A stretch of 32,700 nucleotides of DNA from Asparagopsis taxiformis (lineage: Eukaryota > Rhodophyta > Florideophyceae > Bonnemaisoniales > Bonnemaisoniaceae): NCBI GenBank assembly GCA_030407315.1, contig JALQPE010000927.1, positions 1 to 32,700 of the forward strand, in the 5' to 3' direction. A model generated the notes under the pieces. The model was given only the letters and a program-made list of their open reading frames with translations, did not search any database and was not told where the DNA came from. Position numbers and translations under genes: made by a program. This document shows, piece after piece, positions 8,723-19,267 of the stretch. Every line of letters begins with the position of its first letter. The first letter of the stretch is position 1.

Positions 8723-11700
8723 TCAGCGACGATAGTGGCTCGAAGGCCGAGCCCGATGGGAAGCAGACGGTGCCGCAGGGGCGGGAGCACGCACGTTCGT
8801 CGAAGGACGAGGATGGCGGGGTGGAACCCTTGCGTAGGTCGGATTGCGACGCAAACCACGCTGCGGAACAGCACCAGCACCCCGACGGTGGGCAGGCACA
8901 GGGCCATGCGAAGGCGCGAACGCAGGAGCGGCTACCTCAACCGTGGGAACAGACGCCGAACGCGGAGATAAGTCCGGTGATTCAGGAGACCCTATCCGGA
9001 CATCCAATCGCGCGAGCAAAAGGGTATCAGCACCCGCGGCACCCACGGGGGAACGAAGACGAGTACGCACGTTGCGCTCCGGAGAACCGTCATCAGGAGA
9101 ACGAGCACGCCGACGCGAGTAACCAGGCTGAACCGCCTCCTCGCCACCCCCTCCGGGAACAACGCGCACGGCAGCAGTCGCTTGCTGTAGCTGACGCCGG
9201 GCGTCCTCTAATTCATCTTCTAATTCCCCGACCCGGGCCCGCAACTCCGCCGCATCATGGCGCGCTACCTCAATATCCTTATCCGCCACGCGGCGACGTC
9301 CACGTTCCTCACGGAGGCGTTCTCGGGCGTCGTTACGCTGCTCGCGTCCATGCTTGTAGCGATGAGCTAACGTAATACACGACAGCGCAAGCGTATCCAA
9401 CGCGGAGTTGACAATATAACGCCCATTGGCAGATACAAAAATAGAAGCGATCGTGCCATCCCCAATTTCCTCGGCCAACTGCCGCATTCGCGGAACCGAC
9501 ATCAACTCGCGACCGGACAATTCCCCACGTAGGATGTTCACAGCCGGAGGCTGACGCGGAGTACCGTCATCACCATTAATGGATGGCTCCGAGCCCTTGT
9601 CAGACGACACGAATGCCTTCACGGCGGGTCCCATCTGCGAAGGCGGGGCAGCCACGGGCTGAGGGGCTGGCGCGGTAGGCGTAGTGTCCATCGGGACAGG
9701 CCTTTCGTACAAGTCAGCGGAACCACCAGGTGGTAAGGGAGCGACAGGAGCAAAACTCCGCCCTGCGTAGGGAGACCTACCCCCCGGGCCGCCCAGTTCA
9801 TCATTCCACCACGGACGCGGTACGAACGCTTCGCCAACCGGCTGGTACTTGTAAGACTCGGGGTGCCCATCGGAGTAAGTCTCAGGCTCCAGGCCGTAAT
9901 ACCCGTCATCGGTAAATTCACCAGCCCTTCGGTAAGGAGGTAGCTCCGCTGCCGTACCTTCTCGATGGTTCAACACATTGATACGCAACGCCCTCACCGG
10001 CAAATCACTAGTCGTGAAGATAACCACCTTTTCCGGCGCGAGCCCAGTAATGTTGGTACTCACCATCTCCTGCGGATAGTCACCGCTCCCACGAGCTACC
10101 TCCAACAACCTTCGGACCACCGATGCCGGTAACTCCCGACTATGGGGAACGACCGCCGACTGCGGTACCGACGTGATGTCATGCCAAGTACGGCTTACCT
10201 TTTCGATGAGTGTCGTGTCCAACACCGGCACGAAGCCCCGCGTCTCAGCGATACGAGCCAACTCGATCCCTATCAGGACTTCCCTCTCCAATTCGAGATA
10301 AGAAAGGAACCTGTCGCGTTGCCAAGCGGGCGCCTCGTGAAGAGCGGAATGATGGAAATACACCAGTGACGGTGGGTCGGCAATCGGCAAACACATCGGT
10401 GGAGATGACTTTCCTTCCCAACTGGGATCGTCCCACAACAAGTCCAGAGTCTCTGGAGGAACATTCATTGAACGCGTAAGCGGTTCAACGGAACTTCCAT
10501 TGCGGTGCGCGAAGACGCGATAATCATTCGCCGTCACCTGGCGCCCCAACATACGGGAAGTCGCCCTTGCGTGCACACGCATATGATGCTCGTAATGACC
10601 TGTGTCGGGACGAGGGGGGTACGCGAAACAGCGAGACCGAACTATCGGCATGTCCTTCACCGTTCCTTGGTAGGACTCCAACTGGAACAACCGACGGTTC
10701 ATACGTTCAACGTAAAGTGCATCCCCGGGATGGAGCAGGAAGGTCCTATCGCTGAATAGCGTGTGAGGGACGCGGAAGTGACGCATCGGGCGACTCGAAG
10801 GGAGACGGGCATACGCCGACCAGCACTCGTTCTGTACCTGGTGACTCTGCCCTCGGAGAGAACTCATGAGAAACATGTCGCGACGCAATTCGCTTCTCGG
10901 ACGCTCGGTAAATTCCCTACGAGGGAGCCGCGCAAACGGATAATGTTCCCAAGGAGCCACCAACTCACGCCTGAAAGGCAAGACCCTAGAATCGAATACC
11001 ATCAGCTCATCAGCGTTGGCAGGGTAGAACTCCCCAGGGAAACGCCAGTTGGCAGTGGGCTTCGGAACCCTAACGGGAGTGTCGTAGGACGGGGCAGCCG
11101 GTGCTGAGGCAGGCGCAGCAGCGTACGGATCGACCAAGGTTGTGCCCGATGGCCTCTCGCTTAAAGAAGCAGTAACGGGAACTGCACCGGACCCACTCTG
11201 GGTAGCTCCGCCGGCAGAGGTGTAAGGGTCCGCAGCCGACCCAACGACCCGAGTACTTGCCTTCTCGGCTTCCGCCCGAGCGGCCTCTCTGCGTAACTCT
11301 TCATCCCTACGCTTACGTGCGTCTGCCAGGATCTGCTGGTTGCGGCGACCATATTCCTCATAAGGGTTCGCCGAAGCGCTACGACCCGAAGAGGTACGAA
11401 CCGCTGAGGCGGAGGGCCGGGCCATAGTGGACCGGGAACTCGGCTGAGGCTTAACAGACGATTGCCTCGCGGGCTTCGGCGTCGCGCCTCCTTCGGCGAT
11501 AACTTCGACAACGTCGCCGGCATCCGCCGGCATGGCCCCTTGTGGGGGCGAACCGGTAATCTTAGCGGGCTCAGTTGCGTGTGACGACGGCGTAGCCGAT
11601 GACTGTTTGGCAGCTGCCACCGGAGTGGAAGGCTTCTGGGAAGCAGGCGAGTCGGCTGGGCCGAGGCTGCGCCCTTGCGAACTTCTCCCGGTTGGGGTGG

Positions 11701-12007
11701 CTGTCTTATCGGAGCGAGCGGGAGTCGCAGTGTCCTTGTCAACCGGCGAAGCCTGAGTGATTGGCGCTTTCGAGGAAGTCGAGCGAGTCCGAGTGGACGG
11801 CTGAGTAGCGGGCTCCGGAGGCGCACTTGTCGCGGGTGCGGAAGACGATTTGGTAGACGCTGGCGCGACCCCGGTACGGGATGACGAAGCTTGATGACGG
11901 GTCGTGGGACGACGCACGCTAGAGCGCGTAGTCGGACGGTTGGGCGAACCCATATCTTCTTTCTCCTCCTCTGAGGATTCGAATTGAATCGGCGCGCGGG
12001 GAGCCAT
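8723..12007 (-). CDS. Uncharacterised 1094-residue repeat-encoded protein, Gag-like organisation (copy 1, intact)
   Basis: I do not recognise the family. Residues 1-335 are disordered and Ser/Thr/Pro/Ala-rich, with an acidic patch (SSEEEKED) and one charged helix near 216-250. Residues 336-740 look globular, with many conserved Trp, Tyr, His and Pro residues (for example PWEHYPFARLPRREF and YPPRPDTGHYEHH). A Pro-rich linker follows (745-825), then a short folded segment (830-885), a charged coiled coil (885-945) and an Arg-rich tail (960-1094). No polymerase, protease, zinc-knuckle or membrane segment is visible. A disordered N-terminus, globular core, coiled coil and basic tail suit a nucleic-acid-coating or structural (Gag/ORF1-like) protein, but that is inference. 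A damaged second copy with the same leader lies at 13,867-17,312, which argues for an element gene rather than a single host gene. The ATG chosen (12005-12007) is conserved in both copies. Confidence 0.8.
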   Translation of the reverse strand: MAPRAPIQFESSEEEKEDMGSPNRPTTRSSVRRPTTRHQASSSRTGVAPASTKSSSAPATSAPPEPATQPSTRTRSTSSKAPITQASPVDKDTATPARSDKTATPTGRSSQGRSLGPADSPASQKPSTPVAAAKQSSATPSSHATEPAKITGSPPQGAMPADAGDVVEVIAEGGATPKPARQSSVKPQPSSRSTMARPSASAVRTSSGRSASANPYEEYGRRNQQILADARKRRDEELRREAARAEAEKASTRVVGSAADPYTSAGGATQSGSGAVPVTASLSERPSGTTLVDPYAAAPASAPAAPSYDTPVRVPKPTANWRFPGEFYPANADELMVFDSRVLPFRRELVAPWEHYPFARLPRREFTERPRSELRRDMFLMSSLRGQSHQVQNECWSAYARLPSSRPMRHFRVPHTLFSDRTFLLHPGDALYVERMNRRLFQLESYQGTVKDMPIVRSRCFAYPPRPDTGHYEHHMRVHARATSRMLGRQVTANDYRVFAHRNGSSVEPLTRSMNVPPETLDLLWDDPSWEGKSSPPMCLPIADPPSLVYFHHSALHEAPAWQRDRFLSYLELEREVLIGIELARIAETRGFVPVLDTTLIEKVSRTWHDITSVPQSAVVPHSRELPASVVRRLLEVARGSGDYPQEMVSTNITGLAPEKVVIFTTSDLPVRALRINVLNHREGTAAELPPYRRAGEFTDDGYYGLEPETYSDGHPESYKYQPVGEAFVPRPWWNDELGGPGGRSPYAGRSFAPVAPLPPGGSADLYERPVPMDTTPTAPAPQPVAAPPSQMGPAVKAFVSSDKGSEPSINGDDGTPRQPPAVNILRGELSGRELMSVPRMRQLAEEIGDGTIASIFVSANGRYIVNSALDTLALSCITLAHRYKHGREQRNDARERLREERGRRRVADKDIEVARHDAAELRARVGELEDELEDARRQLQQATAAVRVVPGGGGEEAVQPGYSRRRARSPDDGSPERNVRTRLRSPVGAAGADTLLLARLDVRIGSPESPDLSPRSASVPTVEVAAPAFAPSHGPVPAHRRGAGAVPQRGLRRNPTYARVPPRHPRPSTNVRAPAPAAPSASHRARPSSHYRR

Positions 12008-13170
12008 TTTACGCCGACGAAAGACGGTGGAATACGTTGGCGATAAAACCCTGTACGGGATAAACCGATGGCCTATTGGCTTAAATCTCCGGCGGAAGAG
12101 CTACGGAATTCAACCCTGATGGGGAGGGATCGCAAGGCGAGTGGCCGGATAGCGAATACGGGCCTCAAAGCGGCGCCACTCACGCGATCACGCGCCTGAT
12201 TATCTCGCGATTCGATACAAAAACCCTTTGAGGGATGACGGAAGGGACGCAAGTACAATGCAATTGAACACCGAAGGGGTGAGGCGCGGTACAGCTGAGG
12301 GATCAATACAACCGATGTTGTCAATTCCAAAGTGGAAACGGTCTGGTGGACCTTCGCAAGAGTCGGGTGGACAACAAAAATAGCGCACACGCGTCGGGCG
12401 CGGGAGAAATTTTGAATGCCGAAATGCAACGGCTATCGCCAAAATTTTGTAATTTTGTCGGGACGACAAATCTCTCAGGAGGGGGCCATGTCGTACCGCC
12501 TGGCGGTCCTCCCAATCTGAGCGTGTCGCCTCCCTATTGGGTACCCACTTAGGGGATGTGCCAATCACAAGGCACCAGCCAACTGGGCGTGTTTCCTGTA
12601 ATTGGGACAAGCGCAAGGCTGCAAATACCCCCCTCGGGCCTATCGGCCCCGGCCAAGACCCCACAAGGGGCAAATTTTAACTTAGGCTGATCAGCCATAC
12701 ATTACAATGTAAGCCTATTGGCAATAACCTCGCGGGTAGGCGGGCGCCAGTAATTGGGTTCTGATTGGTCACTAACTGGATATTTATTCCTAACCACTAA
12801 CCCTAGCTTACAGTAGACTTAGTCTAAAACTGCCACTGGAATAGCCAGTAGGCACGGTTTCTAGAGTAACGTAAACTCAAGTGGAATTACGACCCATTGG
12901 AACAGTGTTTGCATACCTATTGTTTAACCCTCTCAGGGACAACCTTAGGGTTAGCTAACAGCTCGACGGATTACGTCACTCGCTCCATCCATACGCACCT
13001 AGCGTGAGCATTCCTATTCGCCTAACCCCTTCCGGGTAGCGACCTCTTCTCTCATACGAGACTTCCCGCTGGGTATACTATAAGGTTCATCTGCTCTACC
13101 ACTTCCTCTACCGAGGCTCGGGACACCTGTCGGGTGGTTTGCCGCTCTAGCGGATTTTCTACCTGCTACA
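12008..13170 (-). repeat. Conserved non-coding leader of the repeat unit, copy 1
   Basis: This ~1.16-kb stretch precedes the 1094-residue ORF and aligns along its length with 16,127-17,312. It has no convincing ORF. Small conserved hairpins include TTTGTC-GGGAC-GACAAA (12454-12470) and ACCGCC-T-GGCGGT near 12495. Homology between copies ends sharply at the CTACCTGCTACA block (13159-13170), so on the minus strand the unit begins TGTAGCAGGTAG. Promoter and 5' UTR functions are likely but unproven. Confidence 0.8.
12491..13170 (-). repeat. Candidate LTR-like segment (TG...CA) with possible primer-binding site
   Basis: On the minus strand the unit starts with TG (13170) and a segment ending ACGACA near 12491 is followed by TGGCCCCCTCCTGAG, which has the TGG start expected of a tRNA primer-binding site. 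This fits LTR grammar, with a length of about 680 bp. Against it, no second LTR is found downstream of the ORF, and copy 2 has CGG instead of TGG at the same place. I therefore hold the call weakly. Confidence 0.25.
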
Positions 13171-13866
13171 GGAGCAGGCTCGCGGCGGGCAATTGGGGAA
13201 ATGTGCGAGCGATCCCCAATTGGAGATCGAAACGGAGCAGCGGGTATCCGGTAAGGGAATTTCCGCCGCCGTTTAGTTGTAAGTTAAACGACCACGGTCG
13301 AAAGATTTGGAACCGAGACGATCTGCCTTTATTGTAGCTTAGTGGTCAATCCGTTGACTTTAAATGGTCAACGAGACTGCCGGGACCGGACCAGGACCAA
13401 TGGTCCCGGTCCGGCGTCCAATGGACCTTGTGGGGTGTTTATGTGGCCCAGGGGCCTTACAGAGTAAGCTGCTACGTTGCTACGTGTAAACTGATAGAAA
13501 CGGCTAGCCGTAACGTACACGTGCACAACTGTAACGGGAGAATCCTCCCGCTCGCACACGTGTGTGACTAATCGCGCCTATATCGCTACACGTTGCACGC
13601 TCGCCGAAGGGTCCCGCGCAAGCAATGTGGCCCGGTGCCAATGCAAGGCGGCACGCGCCCATTCGCCCTTGGGCGACAATTGCCTTGCCACGTCACCGCG
13701 GCCATTGATTCCCAACGCGGCTCTTCGCGGCTGATTCCCTATCGAGCACCCACTCACGCTCTCGAGCGTACCGCTTAAGCGACCCTTCCTGGCGCCCATT
13801 CCAGACGCCTGGAATTGTCCCTCCCGCGACCGCTCGCAGCGCAATACGGGACGAGTCCCACAGAGC
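13171..13866. other. Unassigned spacer between the two repeat units
   Basis: This ~700-bp block is absent from both repeat copies at the equivalent place. It separates the 5' boundary of copy 1 (13170) from the point where copy 2 coding homology stops (about 13866). It contains a hairpin with CCGGGACC and GGTCCCGG arms (13379-13410) and several CACGTG-like words. No coding segment could be supported. It could be an inserted element or the original flank. Confidence 0.5.
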
Positions 13867-16126
13867 GAAGCTCCGTCCTGCGTAAGGCGAACGCCCAGCT
13901 CGGCCTCCCGCCTCGGTGGCAGTCCACCACGGACGCGGCACAAATGCCTCGCCAACAGGCTGATATTTGTAAGAATCGGGATGACCGTCGGAATAATTGT
14001 CAGGCTCCACGCCGTAATACCCATCTTCGGTGAACTCACCATCTCTGCGATAAGGCGGCAGCTCTGCGACTGTACCATCTCGATGGTTTAACACGTTAAT
14101 ACGTAACGCCCTTACCGGTAAGTCAACGGTCCTGTAGATAACCACCTTCTCCGGTGCCACTCCTGTGATGTTGGTACTGACCAGTTCCTGCGGATAATCG
14201 TCGCCCCCAAGGGCTACCTTCAACTACCGACGCATTACCGAACCAGGAAACTCCCGACTATAGGGGACCACGTCCGACACCGGCACCTTCGGGATATCGT
14301 ACCAAGTACTGCTCACCCTATTGAGGAGTTCCTCTGCCATCACCGGCACAAAGCCCCGCGTCTCGGCGGTACGAGCCAACTCTATTCCTATAAGGATATC
14401 CCTCTCCAACTCGAGGTACGATCGGAACCTGTCCATCCGCCATTCGGGCGCGTCGCGAAGAGCGGAATTTTGGAAATACACCAGCGACGGAGGGTCGGCA
14501 ACGGGCAAACACATCGGTGGAGATGACTGGCCTTCCCAAGTGGGATCATCCCATAGCGGGTCCAAAGCTTCCCTAGCTACCTTCATGGGCCTAGTGGCCG
14601 GCTCAGCAGAGCTACCATGACGGTGCGCGAAAACGCGATAATCATTCGCCGTCACCTGACGCCCCATCCTTCGGGAAGTAACCCTAGCGTGCAAACACAT
14701 ATGATGATCATAGCTACCCGTATCGGGACGTGGAGGGTACGCAAACCAGCGTGACCGAACCATCGGTAGATCCGCTACGGAGCCTTGGTATGATCCCTCT
14801 TGGAACAAGCGACAATTCATACGTTCGACGTAAAGCGCATCTCCGGGATGGAGCAGGAAAGTCCTGTCGCTACATAGCGTATGTGGAACACGGAAGTGAC
14901 GCATCGGGCGACTCGAGGGGAGACGGGCGTAAGCCGACCAACATTCGTTTTGCACCTGATGGTTTTGACCCCGGAGGGAGCTCATGAGAAGCATGTCACG
15001 ACGTAACTCGCTTCTCGGGCGATCCGTAAAATCCCTACGAGGGAGTCGCGCAAACGGGTAGTGTTCCCAAGGAGCGGCGAGCTCACGCCTGAAAGGCAAT
15101 GCTTGCGAGTCGAATACCACCAGTTCATCAGCATTCTCCTAGGGAGCGCCAATTGGCAGTCGGCTTGGGTGCCCGAGGGGGAGTATCGTGTGACGTAACA
15201 GCTGGTGCTGGGGCAGACGCAACCGCGTAAGGATCAACTAGGGCGGTTCCCGACGGTCTTACGCCTACGGAGGCATCGGCGGAAGCCGCACCAGACCCAC
15301 TTCGGGCAACTCTGCCAGTAGAGGCGTACGGGTCTACGACCTTCTCGACAGGTTGAGTATTAGCCTTTTCGGCTGCTGCCTTCTCGGCTTCCGCTCGAGC
15401 GGCTTCGCGGCGCAACTCTTCCTCCCTACGCTTTCGAGCGTCCGCCAGTATCTGCTGGTTGCGGCGACCATAGTCCTCGTAAGGATTCGCTGAAGCGTCA
15501 CGACCAGAAGAGGTACGAGCCGCAGGGGCGGAAGGACGAGAAGTAATCGGACGCGAACTTGGCGAAGGCCTGACGTTCGGTTGCCTTGTTGGCCTGGGCG
15601 TAGCGCCTCCCTCGGCGACGACTTCTATCACCTCCTCGGTGTTGGCCGGCATAGCTCCCTTTGGGGACGGACCGGTGGCCTTCGATGGCTCACCTTCGCG
15701 CGACGGCGGATTAACCGATGACGGTTTGACACTGGCCACTGGAGTGGAAGGCTTCGGGAAAGCAGGCAATTCAGCCGGAACAGAGTCGCGCTCTTGTGCA
15801 CTTGCCCTGGTAGGGGGGACCGTCTCTTCGGAACGTGCTTGTGTATTCACAACCTTGCCAACAGGCGACGCTGGATCAGCGGGGCCTTTTGCGGCAGTCG
15901 AACGCGTTCGCGTCTGCGATTGAGCCTCGGTGGCTGCCGGAGCGCGTGGCGCGGAAGTCGACGAAGACTTAGCCGGTGTCGGCGGAACCCCGGTGCGGGA
16001 GGAGGAAGCTTGATGGCGAGTCGTGGGACGGCGGACGCTAGAGCGTGTGGTTGGGCGGTTGGGCGAACCCATATTGTCCCCTTCCTCTTCGGAGGATTCG
16101 AATTGAATCGGAGCGCGAGGGGTCAT
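13867..16126 (-). pseudogene. Copy 2 of the uncharacterised repeat-encoded protein, broken and 3'-truncated
   Basis: Translation matches copy 1 from the shared start codon (16124-16126, MTPRAPIQFESSEEE) to about residue 752 (SPYAGRSFA). Compared with copy 1 it has a net loss of 14 bases near 15,125-15,145, which shifts the frame after PKPTANWR and ends the first part at a TGA. It also has an in-frame TAG at 14224-14226 in place of the first Leu of the LLEVARG motif. Homology stops at about 13,866, so the Pro-rich linker, coiled coil and basic tail are missing. The central domain is well conserved between copies (PWEHYPFARLPRRDF, FLLHPGDALYVERMN, CLPVADPPSLVYF), which supports it as the functional core. 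An upstream in-frame ATG at 16253-16255 lies in the leader and is not conserved. Confidence 0.85.
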
Positions 16127-17312
16127 CTTAAAAGCCAGTAGAGGCGATGAAGGACGTTGATAAAAACCCTGAAGCGGGACGAACAAATGGCCTATTGGCT
16201 TAAGTCTCCGGAAGGGAGCTGCGTTATTCAACCCAGCAAGGGGATCGCGAGGCAATTGGCCAGAATGACGAATGCAAGCCTCGAATTGGCACCGCTCGTG
16301 CGATCACGCGGCTAATTATTTAGCAGATGGACGCAAAAACCCTTTGAGGGATAATGGAAAGGACGCGAATGCGTGGACGCAGTTGGACACCGAAGGGGTG
16401 AATGCGCTGTTTTGCGTTAGGACGATGATGAACCTGTAACAGGTGTTGATTCCAATGGGAAACGGTCGGGCGGAACTCGGAAGAGTCGGATGGACAACAC
16501 ATTTGGTGTGCACGCGCCGCACGCGGGAAAATTTTGAATTGCACAATGCAACGGCCACAGCCAAAAATTGTAATTTTTATTTTTTGATCAAATTTTGTCG
16601 GGACGACAAATCTCTCAGGAGGGGGCCGTGTCGTACCGCCTGGCGGTCCTCGCTGAATCGAGCGTGTCCTTTCCCTATTGGGTACCCACTTACGGGATGT
16701 GCCAATCACAAGGCACCAGCCAACTGGCGTGTTTCCTATACTTGGGACAAGCTAAGGCTGACAAATAACCCCACCCGGGCCTATCGGCCCCGGCCAAGAC
16801 CCCACAAGGGACAAATTTTAACTTAGGCTGATCAGCCATACACTTACAATGTAAGCCTATTGGCAATGACCTCGCGGGTAGGCGGGCGCCAGTAATTGGG
16901 TTCTGATTGGTCACTAACTGGATATTTATTCCTAACCACTAACCCTAGCTTACAGTAGACTTAGTATAAAACGGCCACTGGAATAGCCAGTAGGCACGGT
17001 TTCTAGAGTAACGTAAACTCAAGTGGAATTACGACCCACTAGAACAGTGTTCGCATACCTATTGTTCAACCCCTCTCCGGGAAAACCTTAGGGTTAGCCA
17101 ACAGCTCGACGGATTACGCCACTCGCTCTATCCATACGCCTCTCGCGTGAGCACCCCTTTGTCGCACAACCCCCTCCGGGTAACGACACCTTCTCTCTTA
17201 CGAGACTACCCGCTGGGTACCTATAAGGTTCATCTGCTCTACCACTTCCTCTACCGAGGCTCAGGACACCTGTCGGGTGGTTTGCCGCTCCAGCGGATTT
17301 CTACCTGCTACA
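16127..17312 (-). repeat. Conserved non-coding leader of the repeat unit, copy 2
   Basis: It aligns with 12,008-13,170, including the TTTGTC/GACAAA hairpin (16594-16610), the TGATCAGCCATACA block and the final CTACCTGCTACA (17301-17312), after which the copies diverge. The distal ~730 bp (16,580-17,312) is almost identical to copy 1, whereas the part next to the ORF is less similar. No ORF is supported here. Confidence 0.8.
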
Positions 17313-17569
17313 GACATGGCGGTTCGCCTCTAGTTAAATACTAAATTATATGTGGCTTGTAGCCCTAAATGTCCTTGTGGTTGGTGTCCAATAGGTAGGC
17401 TAAATACTGATACAGTAGGGTGGTCGAAAAACCCTTAGTGACAGGTGCGCCGGCGGCGCTGGCACACTGTAAATACAGTGTAAAATGTTAGCTGTAGTGT
17501 ATAGTTCAGTGTATCACTGGTGTCACGTGCCACGTGTTCAGTGATTGCACTGCTGTTAGAATAGATAGT

Positions 17570-18845
17570 TCAAAATAGTTTCGAAATAAAAGAATTGGGT
17601 AAAGTGCCCAAAATTGGAGGTGAAACACCTAGCTGTAAGCGCTTCGCCAAGTGGCATTGCACTACACTAATCACAAAATCATTGGATGGGTGGAACAACA
17701 CGCTTCCATGTTGTTCAGCTAAGGTGTGGACCGATACCCAATTGTGCGAGATAGACGGTGCTGTAACTGTATTTGGAATGGTAAGGTTACCTTTCGGTGT
17801 CGGGATGTGTGCCTTGCCGGTATGCGTGATATCAATATTCTGTGAAGTAGTGGCGGATTGGAGTGGGATTAGACAACGATACATGTGTGGGGAGGGTTTA
17901 ACGAGGTGTGTTGGGTGGGCATCGCTGTCAAGGTAGTACGTACCGTGCTAATTTGTCACTTGATCTGGTGCTGTTTTATCTTGAGCAAGTGAGCGGAGAC
18001 GGTCATATTCTTCGGAAGAGAGGGTGATATTGAGTTTGCTCGTGGCGGTGGGACGGGGCTGCGTATCATGTGGGGGCGGAATCGGCGGATCCTCGTTTTT
18101 GCTCTACACTCATTGTCGTTGTGGGTAGGGGATGAGTGGAAGTTGCACCACATGTGTTTTTTGTGGGAAAGCGAGATTTTGTGGGGTTTCTTTTGTGTTG
18201 GAATCTCTGTGGGTAAGGGTATTGTGGACGGTGGGATAGGTTTAGGGGAAGGTAATTTTGCGTAGATTGGAGGGAGTAATGAGTTTGAAGGCGGTTGGAA
18301 AAGTCCTGAATTGACGAGGGGGTTCTGTTCCATTACGGCGGCAATGAGGCTGTATTCTTGGTTATCAATTATCCCATCAATCATTTAATGAATAGAGGTA
18401 GACTCTTCCTGTATGTTGGGGAAACCAGCGTTGATCATTCTTGTTCGTAGAAGTTCATGGGCTTCGATATATTGTGACGGGTGTTGACCAGGGTGTAGTT
18501 TGATCAGCCGAGCTGCTGTGAGGAGCGATGTATGGCTGTATGCATTCATGGCGTTCACGTAGTTTCGCACGGCGTTAATAATATCATGGGGGTACCATCG
18601 AGGGTTGTGGGGGGTAGTTTGCATAATATATTGGTTGGTATGCTGCGGTGGATCAGTGCACGCAATTTGGTTTGTTTCATGATGTATTCCTGTGAATCAG
18701 GTGTTCCTGGTGGGGTGCAATCAGGATTCTCAGTAAGAAAGTGTAATGCGTCGATAAGTGTATCATTTGTTTTCATTGTGCTGTACCAAACGTCGTAGTA
18801 ATTGGTATCGATCATTGGTTGTTGGAGGTCAGCTAGGGACGTCAT
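17570..18845 (-). pseudogene. Ty1/copia-like gag-protease remnant
   Basis: Minus-strand segments read in order as a copia-type Gag: NYYDVWYSTMKTNDTLIDAL (UBN2/Gag-like) from 18845; a frame change in the homopolymer at 18588-18592; HPSQYIEAHELLRTRMINAG; a stop at 18385-18387; and MIDGIIDNQEYSLIA in the same frame. A zinc-knuckle-like C-x2-H-x4-H-x4-C follows (18106-18147, CNFHSSPTHNDNEC), with His where the CCHC knuckle has its second Cys. After another frame change and a stop comes a protease-like YLDSDAHPTH (about 17905-17940), a degraded form of the DSGA active site, then WVSVHTLAEQHGSVLFHPSN, typical of the protease to gag-pre-integrase region. Integrase, RT and LTRs are absent. The open frame extends upstream of 18845 to about 18970 with Pro-rich sequence, so the true Gag start is uncertain. 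Confidence 0.75.
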
Positions 18846-19068
18846 AATTGGGTGGTGTACAACAGGGGTAGTAGGGGGATGATATGGAGAGCGGTTTGCT
18901 GTGGGGAGAGATGTGCTGGGGTAATTACGGGATTTAAAGGATGACCGGGGGTCTGGCGCAGGGCGTACGGCGGGTTAAGGGAATCCAGCTTGGTTTTTCG
19001 GGGTGGCTAAGTTGGAGCGACAGTGAGGAATTTCGCAGAACCTGTATAGCAGCGGTGGTGGCCTGAGG

Positions 19069-19267
19069 ATGTAGCGGAAGTGGCTGGAGAATGCAGCGGT
19101 AATGACTGGAGAATACAGCGTCAATGACTGGAGAGTGCAGCGGAAATGACTGGGAGATGCAGTGTCAATGACTGGAGAGTGCAGCGGCAATGGCTGGAGA
19201 GTGCAGCGGAAATGACTGGGAGATGCAGTGTCAATGACTGGAGAGTGCAGCGGCAATGGCTGGAGAA
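19069..19267. repeat. 22-bp tandem repeat, about 9 copies, with a 66-bp higher-order pattern
   Basis: Units such as TGCAGCGGAAATGACTGGGA-GA, TGCAGTGTCAATGACTGGAG-AG and TGCAGCGGCAATGGCTGGAG-AG alternate as a three-unit, 66-bp block that appears twice. Because 66 is divisible by three, a minus-strand ORF (18975-19256) with a 22-residue peptide repeat stays open across it. I take that ORF as a by-product. Confidence 0.9.

Noticed and set aside
8632..9375. Plus-strand ORF of 247 codons opposite the end of the 1094-residue ORF
   Set aside because: It is antisense to a longer ORF with protein-like composition, is Arg/Pro/Gln-rich by base composition and shows no domain.
5056..12007. One ambisense element combining plus-strand pol and minus-strand Gag-like ORF
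   Set aside because: Attractive because of the shared palindrome. However, the Gag-like unit recurs (copy 2) without any pol nearby and pol is 5'-truncated, so two separate elements are simpler.
16126..16255. Upstream in-frame ATG that would extend copy 2 by 43 residues
   Set aside because: The extension lies in the leader and is not conserved in copy 1; the shared ATG fits both copies.
17595..17936. 113-codon plus-strand ORF
   Set aside because: It is antisense to the copia protease/gag-pre-integrase segment, which has recognisable motifs.
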